Assembly (NCBI GenBank): GCA_963968595.1
Contig: CAXAHJ010000012.1
Span: 1 to 56,127 of the forward strand
DNA length: 56,127 nt
Direction: 5' to 3'
DNA from: GCA-2730975 sp937893275
GTDB lineage: Bacteria; Verrucomicrobiota; Verrucomicrobiia; Opitutales; Seribacteraceae
Under the pieces are notes generated by a model that searched no databases, was not told where the DNA came from, and worked only from the letters and a program-made list of their open reading frames with translations. Positions 8,214 to 17,354 of the stretch are shown here, one piece after another. Position 1 is the first letter of the stretch; each line of letters begins with the position of its first letter. A program made the position numbers and the translations under genes.

Positions 8214-11200
8214 ATGGCTAAGAAGGATACGGATTTCGTTCACCTGCACGTGCACTCCGATTTCAGCTTGCTGGACGGGTGCTGCAGGATGGATCGTCTC
8301 ATGCAGCGTGCGCAGGAGATGGGACATACGTCGATGGCGCTTACGGACCACGGGAACTTGTTCGGCACCATATCGTTCCTAAAGCAGGCGGAAAAGCACG
8401 GTATAAAGCCCTTGATCGGTTGCGAGGCGTACCTGGTAGCCAACCACAAGAACGTGGAGCGCCCCGGGCGCGACAAGCACACCTATTATCACTTGGGAAT
8501 GTTGGCCAAGGATTACGAGGGGTACAAAAACTTGTCGCTGCTTGTCTCGGATGCCCATGTGAATGGTTTCTACTACCATCCGAGAACGGATATGGAGAAG
8601 CTGGCGGAGCACGGCAAGGGTTTGATCGGCTTTACGGGTTGCCTGAAGGGTAGAGTGCCCCAACTTTTGTTGCAGGATGATTACGAGGCGGCCCGTGTCG
8701 CGATGGGCGAGTTCGTGGATATTTTCGGCAAGGAGAATTATTTCGTAGAACTGCAGAACCACGGGATTCCCTTGCAGGTTAAGATTATTCCCGGTCTGCT
8801 GAAGCTGGCCAAGGAGTTCGACCTCAAGGTGGTGGGCTCTAACGATGTGCACTACGTACGCGGCGAGGACTGGGATCCGCACGATGCCTTGCTCTGCATC
8901 CAGACGGGTTCCAAGTTGGATGATCCCAAACGGATGCGATACGACGGCAAGGAGTTTTACCTTAAGTCGCGGGAGGAGATGGAAATGATCTTTCGCGAGG
9001 TGCCCGAGGCGGTGACCAATGTGTTCGGCGTGGCCGAGATGTGCGACGTGAAGCTGCCCTTCGGCGAGAACCATTATCCGGTGTACCCGATGCCGGTGGA
9101 GATTTCGAAGAAGTTTGCGGATCGCCCGACCTACCTGAAGAGCCTCTGCGACAAGGGCATGGTGGAGCGCTACGAGCTTTCCTATCTGAACGAGGGGGAG
9201 CGGGGAGAGGATACTGATGTCAAGGTGCTGGAACTGAGCGAGCGGGTGGATTACGAGCTGAGCATCATCGACTCGTCGGGTTTTAACGACTATTTCCTGA
9301 TTGTGGCGGACTTTATAAAGTGGTCTCGCGAACAGGACATTCCGGTGGGGCCCGGGCGGGGTTCCGGAGCCGGATGCCTAGTGGCCTACTTGTTGGGCAT
9401 CACGGATATCGATCCTTTGCGATTCGGCTTGCTGTTCGAGCGGTTCCTCAACCCCGAACGAGTGTCGCCACCCGATTTCGACATCGATTTCTGTATGCGC
9501 AGGCGTGGCGAGGTGATTGAGTATGTTCGGGAAAAGTACGGGCGAGAGTGCGTGGCCAACATCATAACCTTCGGTACCTTCGGGGCCAAGATGGTGATGC
9601 GAGACGTGGCCCGAGTGCGGGACGTTCCCTTCGCGGAGGCGGACCGCATGGCCAAGATGGTACCCGACGACTTGAACATATCGTTGGCCGACGCGATCGA
9701 GAAGAACCCTGAGTTCAAGGCGGAGTACGAGAAAAATCCGATCTGCAAGCAAATCGTCGACACGGGCAAGGTGATCGAGGGTATGGTGCGAAACGTCGGT
9801 ACCCATGCGGCGGGAGTGATAATCGCGGACCGACCACTGCGGGAACTGGTGCCGCTTACTTTGCAGGACGGTATCCTCACCACGCAGTTCCCCAAGGATC
9901 CCGTGGAGGATTTGGGTCTTCTGAAGATGGACTTTCTGGGTCTGAAGACCTTGACTGTGATCGCCGAGGCGGAGGCCCATGTGAGGCGAACTTCAGGCGA
10001 CGATACATTCAGCGTGAGCAACGTGACCCTGGAGGACGAACCCACTTTCGCCCTGCTCAACGAGGCCCAGACGATAGGTGTGTTTCAACTTGAGTCGGAT
10101 GGCATGCGACGCCTGTGCAGGCAGATGAACATTTCGAACGTGGACGAGATCATCGCTCTCATCGCCCTTTACCGGCCGGGACCGATGGAATGGATTCCCG
10201 ACTACATTAAGGGCAAGGAGGATTCATCCACCATTCGTTTCCCCCATCCGTTGCTTGAAGATATCTGCGAGGAAACTTACGGCGTGATGGTGTATCAGGA
10301 GCAAGTAATGGAAGCGGCCAAACGCGTGGCGGGTTATACCCTCGGTGGTGCCGACATCTTGCGGCGAGCCATGGGCAAGAAGAAGCCCGAGGAGATGGCC
10401 AAGCAGCGAGAGATTTTTGTCAAGGGGGCCAAGGAAACCAATGACATCGACAAGAAGAAGGCGGACGAGATATTCGACATTTTGGAGAAGTTCGCAGGCT
10501 ACGGTTTCAATAAGTCGCACTCCGCGGCTTACGGGATAATCAGTTACCAGACGGCCTACCTGAAGGCTAACCACCCCGTGGACTTCATGGCGGGGGTGCT
10601 TTCCTGCGAGCTCGGAAATGCGGAAAAGCTTTCCCACTTCATAGGGGAGTGCTCGGAAATGGGTATATCGGTGCTGGGCCCGGACGTGAACGAATCGGGC
10701 GGCAGCTTTACCCCCGTTCACGGAAAAAAGGGCGACAAGGGGAGCATCCGTTTCGGTCTGGCTGCGGTCAAGGGCGTGGGCGACGTGGCATCCAGGTTAG
10801 TCATTGCCGAGCGCGAGGCGAACGGACCCTTTGGCAGCTTTAGTGACTTTGCCGAGCGAGTGGATCCGAAGGCGGTGAACAAAAGGGTGTTCGAATGCTT
10901 GGCCAAGACGGGTTCTTTCGATTCCTTGGGAGAGAATCGGTCGGCCTTGCTTGTGGATCTTGATCGTATCATGGGGGAGGCCCAGTTGCGTCGGAAGGAT
11001 CATGATGCGGGGCAGGAGACCCTTTTCGATATGATGGGCACGGACATGATGGATGCGGGGCCAGTTTCATCGCCGACTTCCGATAACGGTTCTACAGGCA
11101 ACGCCGCGGTTCAGGGGAAGGGCTTGGACGAACTGGAGAAACTTTCCTATGAAAAAGAGTTGTTGGGTTTTTACCTTTCGGGGCATCCCGTGGATACGCT

Positions 11201-11828
11201 CGGCGGACTTGGGGAGCTTGCTTCCGATTTGACAGCGAAGGATCTCGAAACCGTGGAGGGCAAGCGCCCCTTCCGGATTTGCGGAGTTATTGCCGAGGTG
11301 GAAAAACGTTTTACGAAGAAGAATGGTCGCCCATGGGCGCGCTTTAACCTCGCTGCGAAAGAGAAGGATTTTTCCCTGATGGTTTTTTCCGAGGCCTACG
11401 AGCAGTACGGAGTAAACTTGGTGGAGGGCGAAATCGTAATCGTGGAAGGTGTGGCGTCGGAAAGAAACGGAGAAACTCGCGTAAACGTCGTTTCGATCCT
11501 GCCTGCGGAAAGGTCGTTGGCGAAAATAACCAAGGAGGTGACTTGGTTGCTAGAACACGATAGCGAGGATGCGAATGCCTTTATGGAGGAAGTTCATGCC
11601 GTATCCGGAGAAGGCCGAGGAAATACCAGAATGCACTTCGCTTTCGCCGCTGCGAATGGAAAGGACGCTCTTGTCGCGGAAACGGATCCCCGGTTTACGG
11701 TGATCTTCTCTCCGGAGGGGTTCAAGGGGCTACGGGCGCGTTCGAGTGTGCTTGGAGCAAAGGTCGTCTTGGATCCGCCTCCGCCGCCGGAGGAACCTGC
11801 TTGGGCGAAGCGATCTAAGAGCGGTTGA
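8214..11828 (+). CDS. dnaE: DNA polymerase III alpha subunit
   Basis: This is the replicative polymerase of the chromosome (1204 aa). The N-terminal PHP domain starts at once (HLHVHSDFSLLDG, residues about 8-20). The catalytic palm holds PGRGSGAGCLVAY and PPDFDIDF with metal-binding Asp421 and Asp423. The fingers region includes QLESDGMRRLCRQM and YGFNKSHSAAYG. The helix-hairpin-helix and OB segments follow (KRPFRICGVIAEVEKRFT about 1020-1090), as in DnaE1-type enzymes. The ATG at 8214 (MAKKDTDFVHLHVHSD) is preferred to the TTG at 8202, because family members begin only a few residues before the PHP motif. An AGGGG sits only 2-3 nt before this ATG, too close to serve as a normal ribosome-binding site. 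Confidence 0.95.
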   Translation: MAKKDTDFVHLHVHSDFSLLDGCCRMDRLMQRAQEMGHTSMALTDHGNLFGTISFLKQAEKHGIKPLIGCEAYLVANHKNVERPGRDKHTYYHLGMLAKDYEGYKNLSLLVSDAHVNGFYYHPRTDMEKLAEHGKGLIGFTGCLKGRVPQLLLQDDYEAARVAMGEFVDIFGKENYFVELQNHGIPLQVKIIPGLLKLAKEFDLKVVGSNDVHYVRGEDWDPHDALLCIQTGSKLDDPKRMRYDGKEFYLKSREEMEMIFREVPEAVTNVFGVAEMCDVKLPFGENHYPVYPMPVEISKKFADRPTYLKSLCDKGMVERYELSYLNEGERGEDTDVKVLELSERVDYELSIIDSSGFNDYFLIVADFIKWSREQDIPVGPGRGSGAGCLVAYLLGITDIDPLRFGLLFERFLNPERVSPPDFDIDFCMRRRGEVIEYVREKYGRECVANIITFGTFGAKMVMRDVARVRDVPFAEADRMAKMVPDDLNISLADAIEKNPEFKAEYEKNPICKQIVDTGKVIEGMVRNVGTHAAGVIIADRPLRELVPLTLQDGILTTQFPKDPVEDLGLLKMDFLGLKTLTVIAEAEAHVRRTSGDDTFSVSNVTLEDEPTFALLNEAQTIGVFQLESDGMRRLCRQMNISNVDEIIALIALYRPGPMEWIPDYIKGKEDSSTIRFPHPLLEDICEETYGVMVYQEQVMEAAKRVAGYTLGGADILRRAMGKKKPEEMAKQREIFVKGAKETNDIDKKKADEIFDILEKFAGYGFNKSHSAAYGIISYQTAYLKANHPVDFMAGVLSCELGNAEKLSHFIGECSEMGISVLGPDVNESGGSFTPVHGKKGDKGSIRFGLAAVKGVGDVASRLVIAEREANGPFGSFSDFAERVDPKAVNKRVFECLAKTGSFDSLGENRSALLVDLDRIMGEAQLRRKDHDAGQETLFDMMGTDMMDAGPVSSPTSDNGSTGNAAVQGKGLDELEKLSYEKELLGFYLSGHPVDTLGGLGELASDLTAKDLETVEGKRPFRICGVIAEVEKRFTKKNGRPWARFNLAAKEKDFSLMVFSEAYEQYGVNLVEGEIVIVEGVASERNGETRVNVVSILPAERSLAKITKEVTWLLEHDSEDANAFMEEVHAVSGEGRGNTRMHFAFAAANGKDALVAETDPRFTVIFSPEGFKGLRARSSVLGAKVVLDPPPPPEEPAWAKRSKSG

Positions 11829-11933
11829 TGGTTGTTGCCTTCCGGAAATGGAGCGGAAACGAGCCGCTGAAATGGCAAGCGAGGTAGGCTGTTTCTCCGT
11901 TTTCAGTCGAATCGAAATGTTGCTTCTTCGCAC

Positions 11934-11962
11934 TTGACCGTTTTTCCAGCCAAGTCTATTTT
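11934..11962 (+). promoter_or_regulatory. Sigma70-like promoter of rpsU
   Basis: TTGACC (11934-11939) and TATTTT (11957-11962) are separated by 17 bp. This predicts a transcript start about 23 nt before the rpsU ATG. The same -35 form (TTGAC plus one base) recurs before ychF, phnD and tRNA-His in this window. Confidence 0.55.
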
Positions 11963-11991
11963 GATCATCTTTCTCACATTACATAAGCAAT

Positions 11992-12192
11992 ATGTCGGTT
12001 GAAATAAAGATTCGTAAGGGTGAAACCATGGACCGCGCCATTCGGCGCCTCAAGAAGCGTCTGGATCGCGAAGGTATCATTCGTGATGCTCGGGCTAAGC
12101 GGTATTTCGAGAAGCCCTCGGACAAGAAGCGTCGCGCCAGAGAAGTAGCTGCTTTCAGCCAAATGCTTCGGACGCGATACGAGAAACTTTAA
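11992..12192 (+). CDS. rpsU: 30S ribosomal protein S21
   Basis: The 66-aa basic protein MSVEIKIRKGETMDRAIRRL... has the normal length and conserved core of bS21, including VEIKIRKGE, RAIRRLKK and the Arg/Lys-rich tail with RREVAAF-like text (here RAREVAAFSQ). It binds near the anti-Shine-Dalgarno end of 16S rRNA in the small subunit and acts in initiation. It stands as a single gene with its own promoter-like element. The cyclase gene follows 76 bp downstream, and no convincing terminator is visible between them. Confidence 0.95.
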   Translation: MSVEIKIRKGETMDRAIRRLKKRLDREGIIRDARAKRYFEKPSDKKRRAREVAAFSQMLRTRYEKL

Positions 12193-12268
12193 CTGTTTCT
12201 CATTTCTCTTTGTTTTTTGCCTCGCACAACTGCGTGGCGTTCTTAGGAATTAGGTGTTTTAAACGCCT

Positions 12269-14227
12269 GTGTCTCAGCTAAGTCCTAGATTTACTCCGAA
12301 TATAAGAAAAGAGTGGGAGTTCTTTGATCGCGATAATTCGAGTTCTTTAGAATTTCGAAAATTGTGCCAGCGCATGATTGACGTTGGCGATTCTCTTCTG
12401 GCTTACGATGTGGCGAAGGTTGGACTTCAGAAATTTCCGGAAGATAGAACACTCAGCCAAAAGGCAGCTTCGGCATTGATTAACGCCGGGTCTCCTCTCC
12501 AAGCTACCCATATTCTCGAAGAACTGGTGGCCGTGGGAGATCGTGACGTCGAGGCGCATAGTCTTCTTGCAAGTGCTTACAAGGATTTGTGGCAATATGC
12601 TTCTGATCCCGAAAGCAAGCAACGATACGCAGATCTTGCTATTGCTCGATACAAGGAAGGGTTTTCCACCACTAGTTTTGATGCCTTTAAGCAAAGCCGC
12701 GTAAAGGATGTCGGCACCGAGTATTATCCCTGCATCAACGTTGCTTTCATGTACCTGTTGTCCGGAGATGCGGAAGAGGCCCGTTCTTATTCGACGCGCG
12801 CTTTGGAAATTTGCCGAAACCTGAAGCTAAACTCACTTGGAGATTATTGGTCACAGGCAACGACTGGTGAGGCATACCTAATCGAAGGAGAGCTCGATGC
12901 ATCATTGGAAGCCTATGCGGAAGCGGTGGCCATGCCTGATGCCGAACCTGCCAAAATTGCGACCACCCGAACGCAGGCAATCCAGATTGCCTCCGCCTAT
13001 GAAGACCCCATGGTCTTGGAAAAAATTTCAGGGGTTTTCCCGCAGACGGGAATACTCGCTTGCTCGGGTCATGTTATCGATAAAACGGGTGGGTCCGTTC
13101 GGTTCCCTCCGGAAGCCGAAGCATTGGCAAAGGCAGAAATCGAGGCGGCTTTGGATAAACTCGATTGTTCCTACGGCTTTAGCTCCGCTGCCTGCGGTAC
13201 GGATATTCTGTTCATCGAGGCCATGCTTGCTCGCGGAGGTGAGGTGCATGTGTTTCTACCCTTCAATAAGAAGGATTTCATTGAGACAAGTGTCCGTCGG
13301 GCGGGGGGGGACTGGGTGCAACGTTTTGAACGCGCCTTGGATAAAGCGGAATACGTCCATTACGTAACCGAGGAAGAATACCTCGGCGATGATACTCTCT
13401 TTGAGCTTTGTAACGACGTCCTCGTGGGGTTTGCCGCAATGAGGGCTCATACCTTGGACGAGGACCCGAAACTACTGGTGCTCTGGAATGGCGAGGAAGG
13501 AAGTACTGGTGGCACTGGCCAGTTGGTTACCCGCTGGAGCAAGCGTTTCGGTCCTCCCGTAATAATCGACTCGGCTCAAATGCTTGCTTCAGCTGAGATC
13601 GAGTCCACACCTGTTCGCAAATCGGGTGAAACGAAACCTGCCTTTCTCGTGGCAGCATCCCGAACCGCGGAAACAGGGCCTGTACGTCTAGTTAAGACTA
13701 TGCTTTTCGCCGACGTACAAGGCTTTAGCAAACTCCCTGACTCAGATTCCCCCGTATACGTTGAGCAATTCCTAGGAGGTCTTGCCTCACTTTTGGACAA
13801 GCAATCTCGACGCCCTGCTTTCATCAATACTTGGGGGGATGCCATTTTTTGCGTTTTCGATGAGGTGGAAGATGGTCTGGCCTTAGCCTTGGACTTGCGA
13901 GATTTTGTTTCCCAGACCGATTGGAGCGAGAAAGGCCTACCTTTTGATTTCGACATACGCATCGCGTTGCATGCCGGTCCCGCCTACGCGGCTCATGACC
14001 CTCTCCTGCGCCAGACGAATTTTTTTGGCTCTCACGTTAACAAGGCTGCTCGAATCGAGCCGATTGCCTTGCCGGGATGTGTTTACGTTTCGGAAACGGT
14101 CGCTGGTCTACTTTCCTTTGGTCATGATGGCTTTGGCTTCGAGTACGTAGGAAACATAGAGCTTGCCAAAGGGTTTGGTCGTTTCCCTATTTACCTCTTG
14201 CAGCGTTCCGGGTACATTGATTACTGA
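12269..14227 (+). CDS. TPR-S / SLOG-like / class III nucleotidyl cyclase protein
   Basis: This 652-aa cytoplasmic protein has three parts. Residues about 20-250 resemble the TRAFs-binding/TPR-S helical family (SLLASAYKDLW, YYPCINVAFMYLLSGD, DYWSQATTGEAYLIEG). Residues about 258-430 look like a Rossmann-type SLOG domain (GILACSGHVID, FSSAACGTDILFIEAML, EVHVFLPF, KLLVLWNGEEGSTGGTGQL). Residues about 475-650 form a class III cyclase domain. The metal ligands are present (FADVQGF Asp482; WGDAIF Asp524), as are the transition-state residues (HVNKAARI Asn591 and Arg595). The usual purine-selecting Lys/Glu and Asp/Cys positions are Asn520 and Asn584, so the product may not be ordinary cAMP. The start is GTG. 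An 8-G run lies at about 13303-13310. The TIR-FGE gene follows 16 bp downstream, implying one operon. A signalling or defence role is inference. Confidence 0.75.
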   Translation: MSQLSPRFTPNIRKEWEFFDRDNSSSLEFRKLCQRMIDVGDSLLAYDVAKVGLQKFPEDRTLSQKAASALINAGSPLQATHILEELVAVGDRDVEAHSLLASAYKDLWQYASDPESKQRYADLAIARYKEGFSTTSFDAFKQSRVKDVGTEYYPCINVAFMYLLSGDAEEARSYSTRALEICRNLKLNSLGDYWSQATTGEAYLIEGELDASLEAYAEAVAMPDAEPAKIATTRTQAIQIASAYEDPMVLEKISGVFPQTGILACSGHVIDKTGGSVRFPPEAEALAKAEIEAALDKLDCSYGFSSAACGTDILFIEAMLARGGEVHVFLPFNKKDFIETSVRRAGGDWVQRFERALDKAEYVHYVTEEEYLGDDTLFELCNDVLVGFAAMRAHTLDEDPKLLVLWNGEEGSTGGTGQLVTRWSKRFGPPVIIDSAQMLASAEIESTPVRKSGETKPAFLVAASRTAETGPVRLVKTMLFADVQGFSKLPDSDSPVYVEQFLGGLASLLDKQSRRPAFINTWGDAIFCVFDEVEDGLALALDLRDFVSQTDWSEKGLPFDFDIRIALHAGPAYAAHDPLLRQTNFFGSHVNKAARIEPIALPGCVYVSETVAGLLSFGHDGFGFEYVGNIELAKGFGRFPIYLLQRSGYIDY

Positions 14228-14243
14228 CTGGTTCTCTTCGATC

Positions 14244-15758
14244 ATGATTGCCAACAATGCCACACCAGTTCCTTTCGAGGCTTATTCTGGAGAAGGCTCT
14301 TACGCTTTTGTAAGTTATGCCCACGCAGATAAAGTCTTCGTATACGAATGTATGGATTGGTTGCGCAAGCAAGGTGTGGATATGTGGTATGACGAGGGCA
14401 TTGCTCCAGCCGGTGAATGGGTTGAGGAAATTGCCACGGCGATAAAGGGGTCAAAGCTATTCATCGTTTTTATTTCTCCTGATGCGGTTGAATCTCGATA
14501 TGTGAGAAGCGAGGTTGGATACGCCCTCAGCCTCGACAAGAATATTCTTTCTATTTATTTAAGGGAGACTGATCTCCCGGCTGGTCTGGATCTTTGTCTA
14601 CAGCCCTTTCAGTCTATCCTTACTTCCGATAACGATTGGCGAAAAAAGGCCAAGCAAGCGGTCCTTGATATCTTGGGAAGTTCCAAGGAACGGCAAAAAA
14701 ATAGTGGAGTTTCCTCTAAACCCATCGCCAACGTTGATGTTTTCGAAGTTGATTTATGGCCTTTATGGGATGCTGCTCGTGAGACTCAGAAGCGGAGGAC
14801 TCTTCGTCGACTTGAAATAATTAAAGGAAAGTTTGCCCCTGTTCTTCCCGAAGAGGAAGTCGTGCCTATTGCTCCACAAAATGAAGTTGCTCAAACAACT
14901 CCCAAGAAGGAAGAACCTTCGACAGTTAAGCTACATTCACCTCTAAAGCCGCCGAGTGTCGTGACCATTTCGAGAAAAGATCGAAAGCCCTCAGCTACCC
15001 GTATTCCAGTAGCTTTGGAAGCACAAATTGAGACCAAATCCGCAAGCGAGCCTACAGACCCGGATCCACATAAAGACATTTCAGGTTCCGACTACTCTTG
15101 GATACCATCGGGATCTCTCACCGTGTGGGTTCCCTATGCAAACGAGGCTCGTTTGGTTGAGATGGATGAAGGTTTTTGGATGGGACAGCATTTAGTGACT
15201 CAAGAAGTCTACGGCAGCGTTATGGGATTGAATCCTAGTCACATTGACGACGGGGACGGTTTCTTTCGCGAAAATTTACCTGTGAACAATGTTTCTTGGC
15301 TCGATGCAGTGTCTTTTTGTAAGGCAATGACCAATCTAGGCAAACGTCATGATCATTTGCCCAAGGGGTATGAGTATCGACTGCCTTCGGAGGTGGAATG
15401 GGAATATGCCTGTCGGGCTGGTAGTTCCACCGACTATTATTTTGGTGATGATCCTTCGGATCTAATTCAACACGCCTGGTTTAAAGACAATAGCAAAAAG
15501 CAAATTCACCCAGTTGGCTTGAAGCAAGCGAACCCTTGGGGGTTGTATGACCTGTATGGTAATATACGTGAATGGGTTGGCAATTCTTTCGTAAATACAT
15601 TGCTTGATGATTCCGAGCAGGATGAGTTTCGAATAAGTCGTGGGGGTGGGTACATGAAGAGCGCGGCGGAGTGCAAGTCCTCGTCACGTTCAACAAATTC
15701 CCTCTATCACCGTTTTCGTAATCTCGGATTTCGTGTAGTCTTGGCGAAAATAATCTAA
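14244..15758 (+). CDS. TIR domain - FGE-sulfatase-fold fusion protein
   Basis: This protein has 504 aa with the start at ATG 14244, 16 bp after the cyclase gene stop. An in-frame start at 14163 would overlap the cyclase gene and add a tail unrelated to TIR. Residues about 14-135 are a TIR domain (YAFVSYAHADKVFVYECM, VDMWYDEGIAPAGEW). Its YVRSEVGYALSLDKNIL block lines up with the SARM1 block holding the NADase glutamate, giving Glu90. Residues about 150-284 are a Lys/Pro/Glu-rich linker. Residues about 285-504 are an FGE-sulfatase/DUF323 fold (GFWMGQHLVTQEVYGSVMG, YRLPSEVEWEYACRAG, GLYDLYGNIREWVGN, NLGFRVV). In FGE the active pair is Cys336/Cys341 (human numbering). Here Lys472 replaces the first and Cys477 keeps the second, so formylglycine synthesis is unlikely and a binding role is more plausible. 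It is the probable effector of the cyclase partner. Confidence 0.8.
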   Translation: MIANNATPVPFEAYSGEGSYAFVSYAHADKVFVYECMDWLRKQGVDMWYDEGIAPAGEWVEEIATAIKGSKLFIVFISPDAVESRYVRSEVGYALSLDKNILSIYLRETDLPAGLDLCLQPFQSILTSDNDWRKKAKQAVLDILGSSKERQKNSGVSSKPIANVDVFEVDLWPLWDAARETQKRRTLRRLEIIKGKFAPVLPEEEVVPIAPQNEVAQTTPKKEEPSTVKLHSPLKPPSVVTISRKDRKPSATRIPVALEAQIETKSASEPTDPDPHKDISGSDYSWIPSGSLTVWVPYANEARLVEMDEGFWMGQHLVTQEVYGSVMGLNPSHIDDGDGFFRENLPVNNVSWLDAVSFCKAMTNLGKRHDHLPKGYEYRLPSEVEWEYACRAGSSTDYYFGDDPSDLIQHAWFKDNSKKQIHPVGLKQANPWGLYDLYGNIREWVGNSFVNTLLDDSEQDEFRISRGGGYMKSAAECKSSSRSTNSLYHRFRNLGFRVVLAKII

Positions 15759-15843
15759 ATTGTAGGCGATTTGATTTTCTGAACTCGTCGGGATTTCCGT
15801 TGCCTCAGTCACCGTAGGATATAGCCTTATTGGTTTTTTCCAC

Positions 15844-17325
15844 ATGAGCGAACCTAAAGAACCTAGCGATTCAACTGATATCGAAACGAGCGACCTCTTT
15901 GCCGTACGCAAGGCCAAGCTGGACTCTTTGCGTGAGTCGGGCTCAGATCCCTTTTCTGCCAATTGCCTTCAGTCTCACACTTCGGAACAGGCAAAAGCTC
16001 TCTTGCCTGAAGCAGATGAGGAAGGTCCGGAGGTGTCGGTCGTGGGACGAATTGTTATCTTTCGCTTGATGGGTAAGGCCAGTTTTCTGAAACTTCTGGA
16101 CAGAGATGGTCGTATTCAAGCCTATGTGCGACGCGATGCGATTGGCGAGGACGCCTATGCCGAGTTCAAGAAATTGGATTTGGGTGACTTTATTGGTGTA
16201 CGCGGAAAGTTGTTCCGTACCAAGACGGGTGAAATTACCGTTAGGGCTGAAGAGTATACCTTGGTTTCAAAATCTCTTCGTCCTCTTCCCGAGAAGTGGC
16301 ATGGTCTCACTGACAACGAGCAAATCTACCGTCAGCGTTATCTGGACCTCGTGGTCAACGAAGATTCGAGAGAACGCTTCAAGGCTCGTAGCGCTATCAT
16401 TCGGCACATGCGAGAATTTCTTTGGGAGCGCGAATTCCTCGAAGTCGAGACGCCCATGCTGCAAGCCGTATCCGGTGGGGCCGCCGCTCGGCCTTTTCAA
16501 ACTCACTTCAATGCTCTTTCCTGTGACTTTAATCTGCGTATTGCCCTCGAGTTGCACTTGAAGCGCCTTCTCGTCGGCGGCTTTGATCGGGTCTTTGAAA
16601 TCGGGAGAGTGTTTCGTAACGAGGGACTTTCCCGAAGGCACAACCCCGAGTTCACCATGTTGGAGGCTTACCAAGCCTATACCGATTTTCGCGGGATGAT
16701 GGAACTCACTCGATCCCTTGTTCAGCATGTGGCCGAGCAAGCGATAGGCACGCTTACGATCGAGCGTCCGGAAGGCGATGTAATCGACCTGTCCGGAGAA
16801 TGGCGTGAAGCCAAGTACAAGGATCTCATTCTCGAGGCCGTTGGTCGCGACGACTGGTTCGATTTGCCCAAGGCTGCCAAGCTGGAAAAGACCAAGGAAC
16901 TCGGTATTGAAGTGGATCCCGATTTGGAAGATTTTGAGGTGACCAACGATGTGTTCGAGAAAGTTATTGAGCACACCCTCGTGCAGCCTACTTTCGTCAC
17001 TCACATTCCTCGTGAGCTATGTCCTCTAGCTAAAATCACTCAAGACGATCCTTCCACCATCGACGTGTTCGAACTCTGCATCAATGGCCAGGAGATTGCC
17101 CCCGCCTATTCCGAACAGAATGACCCCTTCGTTCAACGAGAAGCTTTCCAACGCCAAGTGGGAGAGGAAACCCAAGAAATGGACGAAGATTTTCTCCTGG
17201 CGCTTGAGCACGGGATGCCACCTGCCGGCGGTATGGGGCTAGGCATCGATCGCCTAGTGATCTTTCTCACGAAGGCGGCCAATATTCGAGATACCATTCT
17301 TTTTCCCACGCTCCGTCCTTCGTAG
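15844..17325 (+). CDS. lysS: Lysyl-tRNA synthetase, class II
   Basis: The protein (493 aa, normal length) charges tRNA-Lys. The N-terminal OB-fold anticodon-binding domain spans about 60-165 (VVGRIVIFRLMGKASFLKL...). The catalytic domain has motif 2 (FEIGRVFRNEGLSRRHNPEF), the LysRS signature FELCINGQEIAPAYSEQNDP, and motif 3 (GMGLGIDRLVIFLT). It begins with an acidic, Ser-rich 20-residue extension. It directly follows the TIR-FGE gene with an 85-bp gap. No strong promoter or terminator can be picked out there, so some readthrough from the upstream pair is possible. Confidence 0.95.
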   Translation: MSEPKEPSDSTDIETSDLFAVRKAKLDSLRESGSDPFSANCLQSHTSEQAKALLPEADEEGPEVSVVGRIVIFRLMGKASFLKLLDRDGRIQAYVRRDAIGEDAYAEFKKLDLGDFIGVRGKLFRTKTGEITVRAEEYTLVSKSLRPLPEKWHGLTDNEQIYRQRYLDLVVNEDSRERFKARSAIIRHMREFLWEREFLEVETPMLQAVSGGAAARPFQTHFNALSCDFNLRIALELHLKRLLVGGFDRVFEIGRVFRNEGLSRRHNPEFTMLEAYQAYTDFRGMMELTRSLVQHVAEQAIGTLTIERPEGDVIDLSGEWREAKYKDLILEAVGRDDWFDLPKAAKLEKTKELGIEVDPDLEDFEVTNDVFEKVIEHTLVQPTFVTHIPRELCPLAKITQDDPSTIDVFELCINGQEIAPAYSEQNDPFVQREAFQRQVGEETQEMDEDFLLALEHGMPPAGGMGLGIDRLVIFLTKAANIRDTILFPTLRPS

Positions 17326-17354
17326 ATGTTTGGCGTAACTACTTTTCGCTCGAG

